A stretch of 64,000 bases of DNA from Leptospira_A sp046736045 (lineage in GTDB: Bacteria > Spirochaetota > Leptospiria > Leptospirales > Leptospiraceae), in the NCBI RefSeq assembly GCF_046736045.1, contig NZ_CP177133.1, forward strand, positions 186,001-250,000. The letters are read 5' to 3'. A program made the position numbers and the translations under genes. Under the pieces are notes generated by a model. It did not search any database. It saw only the letters and a program-made list of their open reading frames with translations, and had not been told where the DNA came from. Shown here piece after piece: positions 28,492-38,252 of the stretch (position 1 is the first letter of the stretch; each line of letters opens with the position of its first letter).

Positions 28492-29988
28492 ATGTTATTT
28501 AATTCTTTTGAGTTTTTAATTTTTTTCCCAATAACAATCATTATAGGGAACCTGCTGAAAAACCGCTGGCAAAGGTTGTTTTTTCTACTGGCGAGTTATT
28601 ATTTTTATATGGCTTGGCAACCGAGTTCCGTCAAATGTGACGCACGCGAAACAACGGGACTTGGATTTTGGATCGATACTCTTTTCTGTGATTACAAGAT
28701 CAACGCCTATGTATCCATTTTGTTATTCTCAACCATTGTGGATTATTTTGCGGCAAGATTGATTGAAAAATCAGAACCGGGGCATTTCAAAAGAAAGATA
28801 TATCTGATCATTTCCTTACTTGTAAACCTGGGAACTTTAGGTTTTTTCAAATATACGAATTTTCTATTGGGCTTAATCAACGATATCAATGTATGGAGTG
28901 ATTTCCGATTTGAGAATCAAAACATCATCTTGCCGGTTGGAATTTCATTTTATACATTCCAATCAATGAGTTATACCATTGATGTATTCAATGGAAAAAC
29001 AGAAGCGCGAAAATCCTTTTTGGATTTTTCACTCTATGTTGCTTTTTTTCCTCAATTGGTTGCAGGCCCCATCGTTCGTGCGGAAACATTTTTTCGTGAC
29101 TTGGATCACAGACTTTCGGTATACAAATCCAATATCGAAGAAGCGTTCAGTCTGATTCTAATCGGTCTTACCCGCAAGATAGTTTTTGCAGATAACCTGG
29201 CAAAGGTGGTTGATTCCACTTTTACCAATTATGCAAATTTAAATCCGATCGAAATTTGGACAGGCGCGCTCGCTTTCGGTTGGCAGATTTATTTTGATTT
29301 TGCAGGTTATACCGACATCGCAATCGGAGTTGCAAGATTGTTCGGATTTCAATTCAATCCCAACTTCAACTTTCCAATGTCCTGCAGAAACATTGCAGAC
29401 CATTGGTCGAAGTGGCATATTTCTTTTTCCACTTGGATCCGGGATTATATCTATATACCTTTGGGAGGCTCCAGAGGTTCTGTTTTTATGTACATCCGCA
29501 ACATCATGATTACATGGTTATTTGCAGGCCTTTGGCATGGTGCCGCTTATCATTACGTAGCATGGGGCGTTTGGCAAGGAGTTATGTTGCTTGGACATAA
29601 ATTTTACAGCGGAACTACTGCCGCAGCCGCATTGAACGAAAAAGGCGGCAAAACATACGACCTATTCGCCCGCGTATTTACAATGTTCTGTCTCTCTTTC
29701 GGATTCATCATGTTCCGGGCAGAATCAATGGAAAAAGCAATCAGCATGATGAAAAGTTTGGTATTCATCAGAAGCGCAGAACAACCGCTATGGCGTTGGG
29801 ACAATTACCATTATGGAATTTTGATTCTCATCTGTTTTATTGCAAGTTACGTATTTTCAAAAAGGCAAATTCCTTCCATATTGAAAGGCAACCCTTTTAA
29901 ATTTACCGCATTCGTGATTGTTAATATTTATCTACTCTTACTATTCGGAGTCACGGAAAGTCAAAATTTTCTATACTTTCAATTTTAA
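28492..29988 (+). CDS. MBOAT-family O-acyltransferase (AlgI/DltB-like)
   Basis: 498 residues with about ten membrane segments. Family hallmarks: the conserved early stretch FFPITIIIGNLLKNRWQRLF, ILPVGISFYTFQSMSYTIDV, the core WSKWHISFSTWIRDYIYIPLGG, and GLWHGAAYHYVAWG holding the invariant catalytic histidine. MBOAT proteins of this type pass acetyl groups across the membrane to a periplasmic partner that acetylates a polysaccharide. The following gene encodes that type of partner (SGNH-like) after a 5-base gap. Confidence 0.92.
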   Translation: MLFNSFEFLIFFPITIIIGNLLKNRWQRLFFLLASYYFYMAWQPSSVKCDARETTGLGFWIDTLFCDYKINAYVSILLFSTIVDYFAARLIEKSEPGHFKRKIYLIISLLVNLGTLGFFKYTNFLLGLINDINVWSDFRFENQNIILPVGISFYTFQSMSYTIDVFNGKTEARKSFLDFSLYVAFFPQLVAGPIVRAETFFRDLDHRLSVYKSNIEEAFSLILIGLTRKIVFADNLAKVVDSTFTNYANLNPIEIWTGALAFGWQIYFDFAGYTDIAIGVARLFGFQFNPNFNFPMSCRNIADHWSKWHISFSTWIRDYIYIPLGGSRGSVFMYIRNIMITWLFAGLWHGAAYHYVAWGVWQGVMLLGHKFYSGTTAAAALNEKGGKTYDLFARVFTMFCLSFGFIMFRAESMEKAISMMKSLVFIRSAEQPLWRWDNYHYGILILICFIASYVFSKRQIPSILKGNPFKFTAFVIVNIYLLLLFGVTESQNFLYFQF

Positions 29989-29993
29989 AACAT

Positions 29994-31139
29994 ATGAATC
30001 TAAAAGAATTAAAAGCATTCCTTCTTGATAAACGACTCCTTCTAGCTTTAGGAGTCATCTTGTTTGTTGAAATCCTATTTCAATCGGGTGTCTACAAACC
30101 GTTATTGAAAAAAAATTCCTATGCGGCGAATATAAACAGAGTCACCGAGCATGTATTAAATAACCGCAAAACATTGGATCCCGATATTCTGATCGTGGGG
30201 ACTTCTGTTGCCTTTGAAGGATTAAGTGTGCGAATTCTAAATGAACAGCTCCAAGACAAAGGATGGAAAGTACAATCGATTGCTATCCGCGGCTCGGAAT
30301 TAGTTGTTCAGCATCGCATTCTGGAAAAATATCTGGATGAATTTAAAAATGTAAAGTATGTTCTTCATATTCTGGAGCCCGGTATGGCTTGGGTGGATCG
30401 GACGGAAACGATTGATCCTACATTGGCAATGCTGTCCGAGCTTGGAAATTTCCGTGCGATTTCTCTCATTAAAGAATTCGAATATACACCTGATAGATCA
30501 AGTTACTTATACCTGGCTTTGAAAACAGTCACTTATCGGAAAGATCTAGGAGATTTGTTCATCAATTTCAATGAAAGAATGAAAGCCATTTCCCGCAGAA
30601 ATAAAAATCCGAATCTCAATCCTTGGGATTATGAAAATGAAACGATTGAATCTTTAGGGCCTTATCAGATAGAAAATATCGAAGATTGTTTGACAAAAAC
30701 AAATCCGGGTTCGAAATTCCCTCTTCCGAAAGAATCCAATGCAGATCATAAAAGAATGATATTTGAAACATGCACTGTAGCAAATTCAGTACCGAAGTCT
30801 TCGAAAGAAACGGAAAACACCGAACGATATTTTCGAAGATTGCAAAAGATGTATGAACTGATTGGTAAAAGAAACATTCATATCATTGATATATTTGCTC
30901 CTTATTCCAATGCAATCCGCACATTCAATGACTCTGATCGAACTGCCGTTTGGGAAAAAGGACTTGGTTTCGCACTTGCCCCTTACCAAAAACTGGATCA
31001 GATTGATATGCAGGATAGTTTAGGCAAGGGAGATAACGGAAAGTATTGTTTCGATCTGATACACTTGAATCGATCAGGGATGGAAAATTTTTCCCTGGCA
31101 CTTAGCAAAGAATTGGCGGCGCGTCTTGGAACAAAATGA
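29994..31139 (+). CDS. SGNH-like periplasmic acyl-transfer partner of the MBOAT
   Basis: 381 residues with one N-terminal membrane anchor (LLLALGVILFVEILFQ). The remainder has an SGNH-hydrolase outline: DILIVGTSVAFEGLSV gives the block I serine, and DLIHLNRSGMENFS gives the Asp-x-x-His of block V. AlgJ/AlgX/PatB-type proteins use this fold to put acetyl groups on glycans. Directly downstream of an MBOAT gene, which supports that function. A second MBOAT + SGNH pair lies at 44404-47453. Confidence 0.75.
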   Translation: MNLKELKAFLLDKRLLLALGVILFVEILFQSGVYKPLLKKNSYAANINRVTEHVLNNRKTLDPDILIVGTSVAFEGLSVRILNEQLQDKGWKVQSIAIRGSELVVQHRILEKYLDEFKNVKYVLHILEPGMAWVDRTETIDPTLAMLSELGNFRAISLIKEFEYTPDRSSYLYLALKTVTYRKDLGDLFINFNERMKAISRRNKNPNLNPWDYENETIESLGPYQIENIEDCLTKTNPGSKFPLPKESNADHKRMIFETCTVANSVPKSSKETENTERYFRRLQKMYELIGKRNIHIIDIFAPYSNAIRTFNDSDRTAVWEKGLGFALAPYQKLDQIDMQDSLGKGDNGKYCFDLIHLNRSGMENFSLALSKELAARLGTK

Positions 31140-31482
31140 ACTGACTCTGAATCAAATGCAGAAAACGGTTGATCACTGGATCCAATCCATAGGTGTCCGT
31201 TATTTTTCCGAGCTTACCAACTTAGCTGTATTAGTTGAAGAAGTCGGTGAGTTTTCAAGACTGATGGCCCGCACTTACGGCGATCAATCTTTCAAGAAAG
31301 GCGAATCAAAGGATCAAATCCCTTCGGAAATCGGTGATATTTTATTCGTTCTCACTTGCCTCGCCAACCAGATGGGACTTTCCCTTCAAAATTGTATTGA
31401 AAAAACCATCGAGAAAAATACCCTTCGGGATGCAAACAGGCATAAGGAAAATGAAAAGTTAAAACCGGGAGATAAGACATAA
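31126..31482 (+). CDS. MazG-like nucleotide pyrophosphohydrolase
   Basis: 118 residues from a TTG overlapping the previous gene by 14 bases; an ATG at 31156 is an alternative. The all-alpha NTP pyrophosphatase signature is visible: LAVLVEEVGEFSRL (EExxE) and IPSEIGDILFVLTCLAN (E-x-x-D). It hydrolyses non-canonical or damaged (d)NTPs to monophosphates. Its tail is charged. It sits at the end of the glycan operon, followed by a repeat/terminator element. Confidence 0.82.
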   Translation: MEQNELTLNQMQKTVDHWIQSIGVRYFSELTNLAVLVEEVGEFSRLMARTYGDQSFKKGESKDQIPSEIGDILFVLTCLANQMGLSLQNCIEKTIEKNTLRDANRHKENEKLKPGDKT

Positions 31483-31493
31483 TATTTTGCGGG

Positions 31494-31635
31494 GAATATT
31501 AAAAGCCCCCGCCCTGTTTAGGGTTGGGGGGTGAGGCTCGTGGGCTTGCGAAAACCACCTAACACAATCTCAGCTCCTTCGCGAGTCAAATTCGAATTCT
31601 TTGAATTTTTTTTGTAAAAAGTTCGCCTTTTTGCC
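31494..31635. repeat. 142-bp intergenic repeat, copy A
   Basis: Aligned without gaps to 38253-38394. The first 61 bases match at 57 positions (GAATATTAAAAGCCCCC, then a CCCT/AGGG-GGGGG hairpin, then GGCTCGTGGGCTTGC), ACAATCTC recurs at the same offset (+70), and AAAAGTTCGCCTTTTTGCC recurs at +123. The middle has diverged. Both copies lie between convergent genes, here the MazG-like gene and a lipoprotein gene, so the hairpin may serve as a two-way terminator, or the element may be a REP/MITE-like repeat. Confidence 0.75.
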
Positions 31636-31636
31636 A

Positions 31637-32302
31637 CTATCTCTTCTCAACTTCCTGAATTACAATTCCATCCTTTATAAAACCTAACAACTCACGTTCT
31701 TGTTGGGTAAATTCTCTTAGCAGGCAACTATCTGCGACATCTCTGTTTGTTTTCGGTAAAAGGATTGTACTGGAAATTTTCATTGCAGCAGATCCGATTT
31801 TTCCTTTCGCTGAACTCAAAAAAGTTAACTCTCCGTAGGTGGCATATCTCTGTGAGCTAAGTGCTAAAACATACCCTGCCGCTTCACAAGAGTCAACTGT
31901 CTGGTAGCTAATTTGATTTTTATTATTGGCTTCTTCTTCAGGCGTAGTTGCTTTTAAACTCAGTAAACCTGATTGCAAAATACTTTCCTGACAATCAGGA
32001 CTATGGTCTGCAATTTTTTTCATCTCACTCAATTGAAAGGTCACTTCAGATTGAGTGAGCAAGGATTGACCGATATTACATACACCTCTTGGCTTTCTAT
32101 TGCAAACGGATACTTCGGCTGATGATTGTTTGGTTGTTTTTATACAATTTCCTTCCGAGCGAAAAGCCGAAAGAATTATAAGAAAATTGGTTTGAGTTTG
32201 ATTTTTTTCTTTTTGTTTGGATTCCCCGTCGTTCGCTTCACATGAAAAAAACGAAACGGACAAAACCAATAGGAAACTATATAAAAAATATTTTGATAAC
32301 AT
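31637..32302 (-). CDS. Hypothetical lipoprotein next to the TonB-dependent receptor
   Basis: 221 residues with a lipobox (VSFFSC, Cys21). The mature part contains seven further cysteines (GNCIKTT, SVCNRK, GVCNIG, PDCQES, DSCEAAG, DSCLLRE), suggesting disulphides. No family recognised. It begins 1 base after the receptor gene's stop, so it is the second gene of an operon with the receptor and could be a surface accessory for ligand capture. Confidence 0.7.
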   Translation of the reverse strand: MLSKYFLYSFLLVLSVSFFSCEANDGESKQKEKNQTQTNFLIILSAFRSEGNCIKTTKQSSAEVSVCNRKPRGVCNIGQSLLTQSEVTFQLSEMKKIADHSPDCQESILQSGLLSLKATTPEEEANNKNQISYQTVDSCEAAGYVLALSSQRYATYGELTFLSSAKGKIGSAAMKISSTILLPKTNRDVADSCLLREFTQQERELLGFIKDGIVIQEVEKR

Positions 32303-32303
32303 C

Positions 32304-34958
32304 TTAGAATCGGACTTCCATTCCCAAATTTATAATTGGCAAATACACAATACGTCCGTTAGGATCAATGGATTGTATATAAGGAGAATTGACCGTATCG
32401 TAAACAGGGGCCGGATTTGTTCCTCTTTGGTAGGCACGTAAATTGTCAAAGTCCTGTCCCGATTGGTTTCTTCTTCCGTAAAAGTTAACAAATTCCAAAT
32501 ATACGTTTACATAACCCCAACTATAATTATCGAATTTATCAAATCTTAGATCAAATTGGTGGAATGGAGCATATGCGTCACTGTTATATGCCTTGGAATA
32601 ATCAGGATTATACAAACTCACTCCAAATGTGGCGGCCTGGTTCAATTGAGTCGCTCCTGAAATGGGAGTAAAAGGAGATCCGGAAAAGTACCGATATCTT
32701 CCACCGATCTGCCACTCGGGATTGAATTTATACCCGAACACGATATTTAAAATATGCGATCTATGCAGATCATACAATTCCAAGCGGTCATTATTGAAAA
32801 TAAATTCGGTGGTATTGTTATCGTAGTAGTTAACATAATTCGTTCCGATTTTTGTTTGAGCGAGTATGGTTCTCTGACTATTTTCCAATGCTCTATTTCT
32901 TTGTTCATCAGTCGATAAACGTGCTTGGTTGTTGTTTCGTTTGGTTAATGAATTGGTGTAAGATATCCAACCGAAAGCCCCGGATTCTTCTCTCGGATCT
33001 TTTGTTTTTTTAATAAAAAATTCGACTCCTTCCGAAAAACCATAGCCCGAATTAGAATAATTCAAGTTACGCGGTGTTAACGGAGAATTGATCACACTCG
33101 CAGAATCGCGGACAAAAAGTCTCAAATCATTGTTAACAGAGTAAGGATCAATCGCATAAGAATCCGATACGATGATGTTTTGAAAAATATTATGGAAAGC
33201 TTCCAGTTTCAGACTCCAGCCTTTTGGTAAATCTTGGCTGATACCAATGGAATTATGCTCTGCTCTTTCCATAAATAAATTCGGATTCCCTGCCCGACGG
33301 GAAAGTTGTTCTACCGAAACGGGTGAATTATAATGAATGCCATGCCCTCCGAGTATGGAAGTTTTCGTCGATTCAAACACATAGCCGCCAGTAACTCTCG
33401 GAGAAAGGTTCGTTTCCCCGCTTCCACTATAGGAGTCAACTCTTCCCCCCGGATTAAATCGAAAACCGTGCCATTTCACTTGAAATTCCGCAAAACCAGC
33501 TAACTCATGATAACGCATCCTGTCTCCGTCTATGATGGAACGAAACTGAGGACTTGAATTCAATAAATTATCGAAAATCTGACCGAACAACCGATTAGTC
33601 GATGTTATATTTTCACCTTTCAGATTCGTTTCTTTGGAACGAAATTGCATTCCGCCTTCAAACCTTAAATAATCTTCGATTACTTCCAATTCCAATCGTT
33701 CTTCCGCATACGTTAGAAAATCACTGGTTCTATTTTGAAGTCCGAAAATATTTTCCGCTGTAGCCGGATTGGTAATTCGCAATTCAAAGAATTCGCGAAA
33801 CTCAGTCCGGGAATAAGACAAAGTGTTTTTAAAATTTTTTCCTTTCCAAATATGACGAATCCCATCCGTTCGAAACAATCGGTCAAGCCCCGTCGGAGGT
33901 CTGGAATCCGCACCACCTCGTTCATAATTCGCTTGTTGTTTGGTATACGCCTGCCTATCTCTTCCTCCGAAAGTTTGTACGGATAATCTTTGTTCATTGT
34001 TGATATCCCAAATCAACTTCCACTGGAAATCGTGATACTCGGCAAACTTGGCATCTTGTGGAATTGCATTCGGATAAGTTTGCAATAAAACAAAATTCGG
34101 ATAATTTTTTCTTCCCGAAGTAATCATAGAGAAAGAAGGGCTTAATTTGGTTTGGTTGTAAGCATCCGTAAGAAAAAAATTTATATTAACGACCGATTTG
34201 TTTTGTTCAACACGATCCGTTCCTTCAATCGCGATGACTCCCCCTGTCGCAAAACCGTATTTAGATGGAAATGCGCCTGTATAAACATCGAAGGATTTGA
34301 TTAGATTGTTATTCAATACGGAAGATTGATTACCTAAATGAAATGGATAAGATAAAGGGAATCCGTCAAAAAAATATTGATTTTGTCTGGTTCCACCACC
34401 CCTTAAGGAAAGATCCCCTCTTTCACTATTGGAATAAGGAACACCTGAGACGGCATTGCCCACATTGGTAAAAGCGGTGGGAAGCACACCGACAGGAACT
34501 CCTACCACCACACCTGGAATAGTTTGCAAAGCCTTAAGTGAATCTCCTGCAACTCCCGGGATTCTTTTGATCTCATCTTGCTGCAATCCGTATCTGGAAA
34601 GTGGAGTCTTGTCTCTTTCCCCACTAACAATAATTCCACTTGTCTCATGTTCCCGAATGGAGATTAAGATTGTCTGGCCGGAATATCGAATTTCTTTTGT
34701 TGTGGTTTCTATCCGGTCTCCAGCTACGATTCTAATTTCGTAAAAACCGGCATCCGGAAATTTGAGAACGGCAGTTCCTTCAGCATCGGTGATTCCACTT
34801 GCTTTCGCATATTTTGCAACTACAGTTGCGTTGGGAATCGGCCTTCCGGAAGAAGATCGGACCAATTGGAACTTAATGTCCATCTGTTTTTCTGCTTGTA
34901 TTTCTCTGAAACTGAAAAAGCCCAAAAATAAAATGAAAATCAACGATGGCTTTTTCAT
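32304..34958 (-). CDS. TonB-dependent outer-membrane receptor
   Basis: 884 residues from the ATG at 34958, which begins a normal signal peptide (KKPSLIFILFLGFFSFREIQAE); an upstream extension to 35039 overlaps the neighbouring gene. A carboxypeptidase-regulatory-like domain (about 30-110: RPIPNATVVAKY...GITDAEGTAVLKFPDAGFYEIRI) precedes the plug (KRIPGVAGDSLKALQTIPGVV, then LSLRGGGTRQNQYFFDGFPL) and a large barrel ending in NLGMEVRF (terminal Phe). Such receptors import siderophores, vitamins or sugars with TonB energy. The ligand is unknown; the following lipoprotein is probably its partner. Confidence 0.9.
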   Translation of the reverse strand: MKKPSLIFILFLGFFSFREIQAEKQMDIKFQLVRSSSGRPIPNATVVAKYAKASGITDAEGTAVLKFPDAGFYEIRIVAGDRIETTTKEIRYSGQTILISIREHETSGIIVSGERDKTPLSRYGLQQDEIKRIPGVAGDSLKALQTIPGVVVGVPVGVLPTAFTNVGNAVSGVPYSNSERGDLSLRGGGTRQNQYFFDGFPLSYPFHLGNQSSVLNNNLIKSFDVYTGAFPSKYGFATGGVIAIEGTDRVEQNKSVVNINFFLTDAYNQTKLSPSFSMITSGRKNYPNFVLLQTYPNAIPQDAKFAEYHDFQWKLIWDINNEQRLSVQTFGGRDRQAYTKQQANYERGGADSRPPTGLDRLFRTDGIRHIWKGKNFKNTLSYSRTEFREFFELRITNPATAENIFGLQNRTSDFLTYAEERLELEVIEDYLRFEGGMQFRSKETNLKGENITSTNRLFGQIFDNLLNSSPQFRSIIDGDRMRYHELAGFAEFQVKWHGFRFNPGGRVDSYSGSGETNLSPRVTGGYVFESTKTSILGGHGIHYNSPVSVEQLSRRAGNPNLFMERAEHNSIGISQDLPKGWSLKLEAFHNIFQNIIVSDSYAIDPYSVNNDLRLFVRDSASVINSPLTPRNLNYSNSGYGFSEGVEFFIKKTKDPREESGAFGWISYTNSLTKRNNNQARLSTDEQRNRALENSQRTILAQTKIGTNYVNYYDNNTTEFIFNNDRLELYDLHRSHILNIVFGYKFNPEWQIGGRYRYFSGSPFTPISGATQLNQAATFGVSLYNPDYSKAYNSDAYAPFHQFDLRFDKFDNYSWGYVNVYLEFVNFYGRRNQSGQDFDNLRAYQRGTNPAPVYDTVNSPYIQSIDPNGRIVYLPIINLGMEVRF

Positions 34959-34972
34959 AATGCTATTTTCAG

Positions 34973-35659
34973 TTAACGCAAGATAGCTTGCAAGTACAAG
35001 CGTAAATGCGCGGGATGTGAATTCATATCTGAAATACAATATTCGAATTTGGAACGAAAAACCTCATCATGTTTTGTTCTTTCTTCATATACGGAATAAT
35101 CAGAAAGCACTTCTTTGAAAAAAAGAACCTGACCTTCGTGTTCGTATTCTTCCCGAAAGAACATATAAGCATGAGCCAAATCATGCAACACGTGTTCCCA
35201 AACATCCCGCACTCCCTCGATCATTTCCCCCGATAATGCCTTATCCCAATCAATCGTGACGTATCGATAACCTTCCGATTGCGAAGTTAACATCTCATAA
35301 GAAGATGGGAGCCTATCGATCAATCTTAGATCCCAATTCCCCAAGTTCCAGTTCATCAATGTCTGTCGAACGGTATCAGGCATTCCGTAAAAACGAACTT
35401 CTTTTAAAAAAGAATTCAAATCAGAGCGATCCGGCAAGGGTCTTCCGGTCTTTAGAAAAGAAAGCCTTCCCTTTCGTTCCTCCATATACATCAAAACAAA
35501 TTGAATTAATATATTGGAATGTTCTAAAGTATGATCTGTAAATGCGGAACGAAGAATTTTTAATTTATCTTTTAAACGGAGAGCTTCCTTTTGCAATTCC
35601 TCTTCAAGAATGAGCATTTTCCGAAAACTCCCATAAGGTTTCCCATCACGAACAGGCAT
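34973..35659 (-). CDS. Hypothetical protein with HDLAH motif
   Basis: 228 residues, no family recognised. Helical, charged, no signal peptide. It includes VWEHVLHDLAHAYMFFREEYEHEGQVLFFKEVLSDY, where clustered His/Asp/Glu residues (EHVLHDLAH) could bind metal, as in HD-type phosphohydrolases or a protease-like site; this is only suggestive. ATG start at 35659. The stop lies 14 bases before the TonB receptor start. Confidence 0.6.
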   Translation of the reverse strand: MPVRDGKPYGSFRKMLILEEELQKEALRLKDKLKILRSAFTDHTLEHSNILIQFVLMYMEERKGRLSFLKTGRPLPDRSDLNSFLKEVRFYGMPDTVRQTLMNWNLGNWDLRLIDRLPSSYEMLTSQSEGYRYVTIDWDKALSGEMIEGVRDVWEHVLHDLAHAYMFFREEYEHEGQVLFFKEVLSDYSVYEERTKHDEVFRSKFEYCISDMNSHPAHLRLYLQAILR

Positions 35660-35730
35660 TAGTTATCACCAGATTACTAATTATAATGGAGAATTGTCAA
35701 TTAGGTAAAGGAACAACCTTTCGATCAAAA

Positions 35731-37299
35731 TCAATCTTCTGCCAAATTATTCGCTTGTTTTTCGAGTTTATAAATATTTTCGCGGATGATATCGGCGTTT
35801 CTCACGACTTCGGCGACACTAGCCTCCATTTTCGCGACAACACCTAACATATCATCCTTGTCATTGGAAAGTAGTTTCGCTTCTTCAGCGATTCTCTTGG
35901 AAAGTTCACTGATTTTCACGAGTGAACTTAACATTTCCAAATTGGTACTTTTTTGGATTTCGATTTTATCTTTTAAATTGGAAAGAACGGATGAAAGTTC
36001 ATGATACCCTTTTTGGAGTTCGCTGGATTGATTCCTTGATTTTAACGCGAGTTCGACGCCTTCCTGAATGAACTTGTTCGATTTTTGAATGATATTTTTA
36101 ATCTTTGTAGCATTTTCATTTGAATTGTCAGCAAGTTTGGCAACTTCCTGTGCGACGACAGCAAATCCACGTCCATGTTCTCCGGCTCTGGCAGCTTCAA
36201 TGGATGCATTCAAAGCAAGTAGATTGGTTCGATCTGCAATCTCCGCCATAATTTGATTCACTTCGCTTACTTGTTTTTGAGATTCGCTTACAGAAGCTAG
36301 TCTTTGATCCAAAGCATTTACCGATTCCGATAAAGAATCTCCCAAAATTCTAAAATCACTCATCTTATTGAATAAAGTGGAACAAGAATCACTAACAGAG
36401 ATTAAATTTGCTTTTAAAGAATCAGAATTGGCATTTGCAGTTTTGATTTGATCGTCTTGATTGTTTATATTTCCAACGGAGATCTGAATGCTGTCGGAAA
36501 AGGACAACATAAGTTCGGACATCTCCTTAATACTCAAAGCCTGGTTTGAAATCTGGGTATTAAAATTTTGAACAACATTATTGATAACGGAAACGGAACC
36601 CGCAAGCATTTCACCCACGGACTTAAGAATGGTGTTTTTGTTTTCCATCGTCACTCGCTGACGATTCGATTCATGCGTCTTTACATCCGCTTCTTCTCTC
36701 ATTCGATTCAATAAATCCAAAACGGAACCAGCCAAATAACCAAATGCAATCAAAAACAAAATTTTAAATAGTTCATTGGAAATAGCAACTGTTCCTTTTA
36801 AACTTTGAATCCCGATGGCTTCTTTGAATTCAACACCTAATGAAAAACTAATGGAAAGCAAAGCAACAAGGCAGAGTGCCGAGTAATAAGTACAGGCGAG
36901 AAGGGTCTTTCTGGAAAATAAAAAAGCGGAATAAGTAATATAAAAATAGTATAATACATACAAGGTAGGAGACTTGATCAAATCCGCCGCACTATCCTTT
37001 CCGCTATAAAGTCCGGAAGCAGTTACTGCAAACAAAACGGAGATATCCAAAAACAAAAATATACGCGGAAAAAACTTATTCAGTTTTCCTCTATTGAACA
37101 AATATGTTTGAATGGAACCATAGATGAACATGGCGGTAATCCCAACGGAATAACTGATGTTCTGCAAAGCCGTGGCCGTTTGGTAAGAACCTGCAACTGC
37201 AACAATATAAAATGCTGCAAGTGAAAATCTCACCCGATTCACATAAACGGGACCAAGTAACGACCAATCTTTTATTTTCTGTTTTTGTTTTTCTTTCAT
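35731..37299 (-). CDS. Methyl-accepting chemotaxis-type protein with six membrane segments
   Basis: 522 residues. About six membrane segments fill residues 20-200, without a large periplasmic sensing domain or HAMP domain. The C-terminal half is a long coiled coil holding the conserved signalling tip AEIADRTNLLALNASIEAARAGEHGRGFAVVAQEVAKLAD (family-defining stretch read in two parts). A membrane-embedded sensor arrangement like this suggests it senses something within or near the membrane, such as energy state. No other chemotaxis gene is adjacent. Confidence 0.85.
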   Translation of the reverse strand: MKEKQKQKIKDWSLLGPVYVNRVRFSLAAFYIVAVAGSYQTATALQNISYSVGITAMFIYGSIQTYLFNRGKLNKFFPRIFLFLDISVLFAVTASGLYSGKDSAADLIKSPTLYVLYYFYITYSAFLFSRKTLLACTYYSALCLVALLSISFSLGVEFKEAIGIQSLKGTVAISNELFKILFLIAFGYLAGSVLDLLNRMREEADVKTHESNRQRVTMENKNTILKSVGEMLAGSVSVINNVVQNFNTQISNQALSIKEMSELMLSFSDSIQISVGNINNQDDQIKTANANSDSLKANLISVSDSCSTLFNKMSDFRILGDSLSESVNALDQRLASVSESQKQVSEVNQIMAEIADRTNLLALNASIEAARAGEHGRGFAVVAQEVAKLADNSNENATKIKNIIQKSNKFIQEGVELALKSRNQSSELQKGYHELSSVLSNLKDKIEIQKSTNLEMLSSLVKISELSKRIAEEAKLLSNDKDDMLGVVAKMEASVAEVVRNADIIRENIYKLEKQANNLAED

Positions 37300-37449
37300 T
37301 ATGGCAAAGCTGTCTTTATATGTAATCCACCGCGTCGCAACGGGAAGTCAATTTATTAATTATCTCTTTCCGACCAAAGACTTAATGTCCGTTATGTGTA
37401 ATTCCCCAATATCCCGGATACTACATATGTAATAAAAAAATAGAATTGG

Positions 37450-37497
37450 TTGACAAAATTTGATTAAATATCAAACTATTTAATGTCTAACTATTTG
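37450..37497 (+). promoter_or_regulatory. Putative promoter region of the pirin gene
   Basis: TTGACA at 37450-37455 is a consensus -35 box. Downstream lie the near-direct repeats CAAACTATTTAA and CTAACTATTTGA, 16 bases apart and just before the ATG; a -10 box is not clear. The repeated words could be a regulator site. The rest of the 37300-37508 gap is AT-rich with no gene visible. Confidence 0.35.
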
Positions 37498-37508
37498 AGG
37501 ACAAAATT

Positions 37509-38216
37509 ATGAAAAAAATACTACATTTAGGAAAGGATCGAGGGCATGCCAATTTCGGTTGGTTGGACAGTCACCACTCCTTTAGCTTTGGCAATTACTA
37601 TCATCCCGAGAAAGTCCAATTTGGGGCTTTGCGCGTCTTAAATGACGATATTGTGGATGCCGGCATGGGATTCGGAACCCATCCCCATGATAATATGGAA
37701 ATTATATCGATCCCTCTTTCCGGAGAACTCGCACATAAAGACAGCACAGGCACGAATGGTGTCATTCAAACCGGCGAAGTGCAAATCATGTCTGCAGGGA
37801 GTGGGATTCGACATTCTGAATTCAATCATAGCCAAAACGACAAAGTAAATTTTTTGCAAATATGGATTCTTCCCAAAGCAAGAAATATCACGCCACGCTA
37901 TGAGCAAAAAGCATTCGCGAAAGAAGGAAAACTAAATTCCTTTCAAACCGTAGTATCACCTAGCGATACTAATGCGGTTTGGATCAATCAGGATGCCTAT
38001 TTTTCAATTGCCGTATTGGAAAGTGGTAAAGAGCTGGAATATAAATTGAAAAACCAGAATCACGGACTTTATGTTTTTCTGATTGATGGCAAACTCAACA
38101 TAGAAGATCAAATCTTAGAAAAAAGAGACGCCGTTGGAATTTGGGAGACAGACCGAATTGGTTTTAAAGCGGAAACAGAAAGCGAATTTTTGGTGATAGA
38201 AGTTCCGATGCAATAA
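37509..38216 (+). CDS. Pirin-family protein (YhhW-like bicupin)
   Basis: 235 residues, the YhhW length. The N-terminal cupin has all four metal ligands: His58 and His60 in GFGTHPHDNMEI, then His102 and Glu104 in GSGIRHSEFNHS. The second cupin is degenerate. E. coli YhhW has quercetin 2,3-dioxygenase activity in vitro; physiological roles vary. Start supported by GAGGAC ribosome site. Ends before copy B of the intergenic repeat. Confidence 0.88.
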   Translation: MKKILHLGKDRGHANFGWLDSHHSFSFGNYYHPEKVQFGALRVLNDDIVDAGMGFGTHPHDNMEIISIPLSGELAHKDSTGTNGVIQTGEVQIMSAGSGIRHSEFNHSQNDKVNFLQIWILPKARNITPRYEQKAFAKEGKLNSFQTVVSPSDTNAVWINQDAYFSIAVLESGKELEYKLKNQNHGLYVFLIDGKLNIEDQILEKRDAVGIWETDRIGFKAETESEFLVIEVPMQ

Positions 38217-38252
38217 CTCAAAGAAAGCTTAAGTTACATAATTCGTATACGC

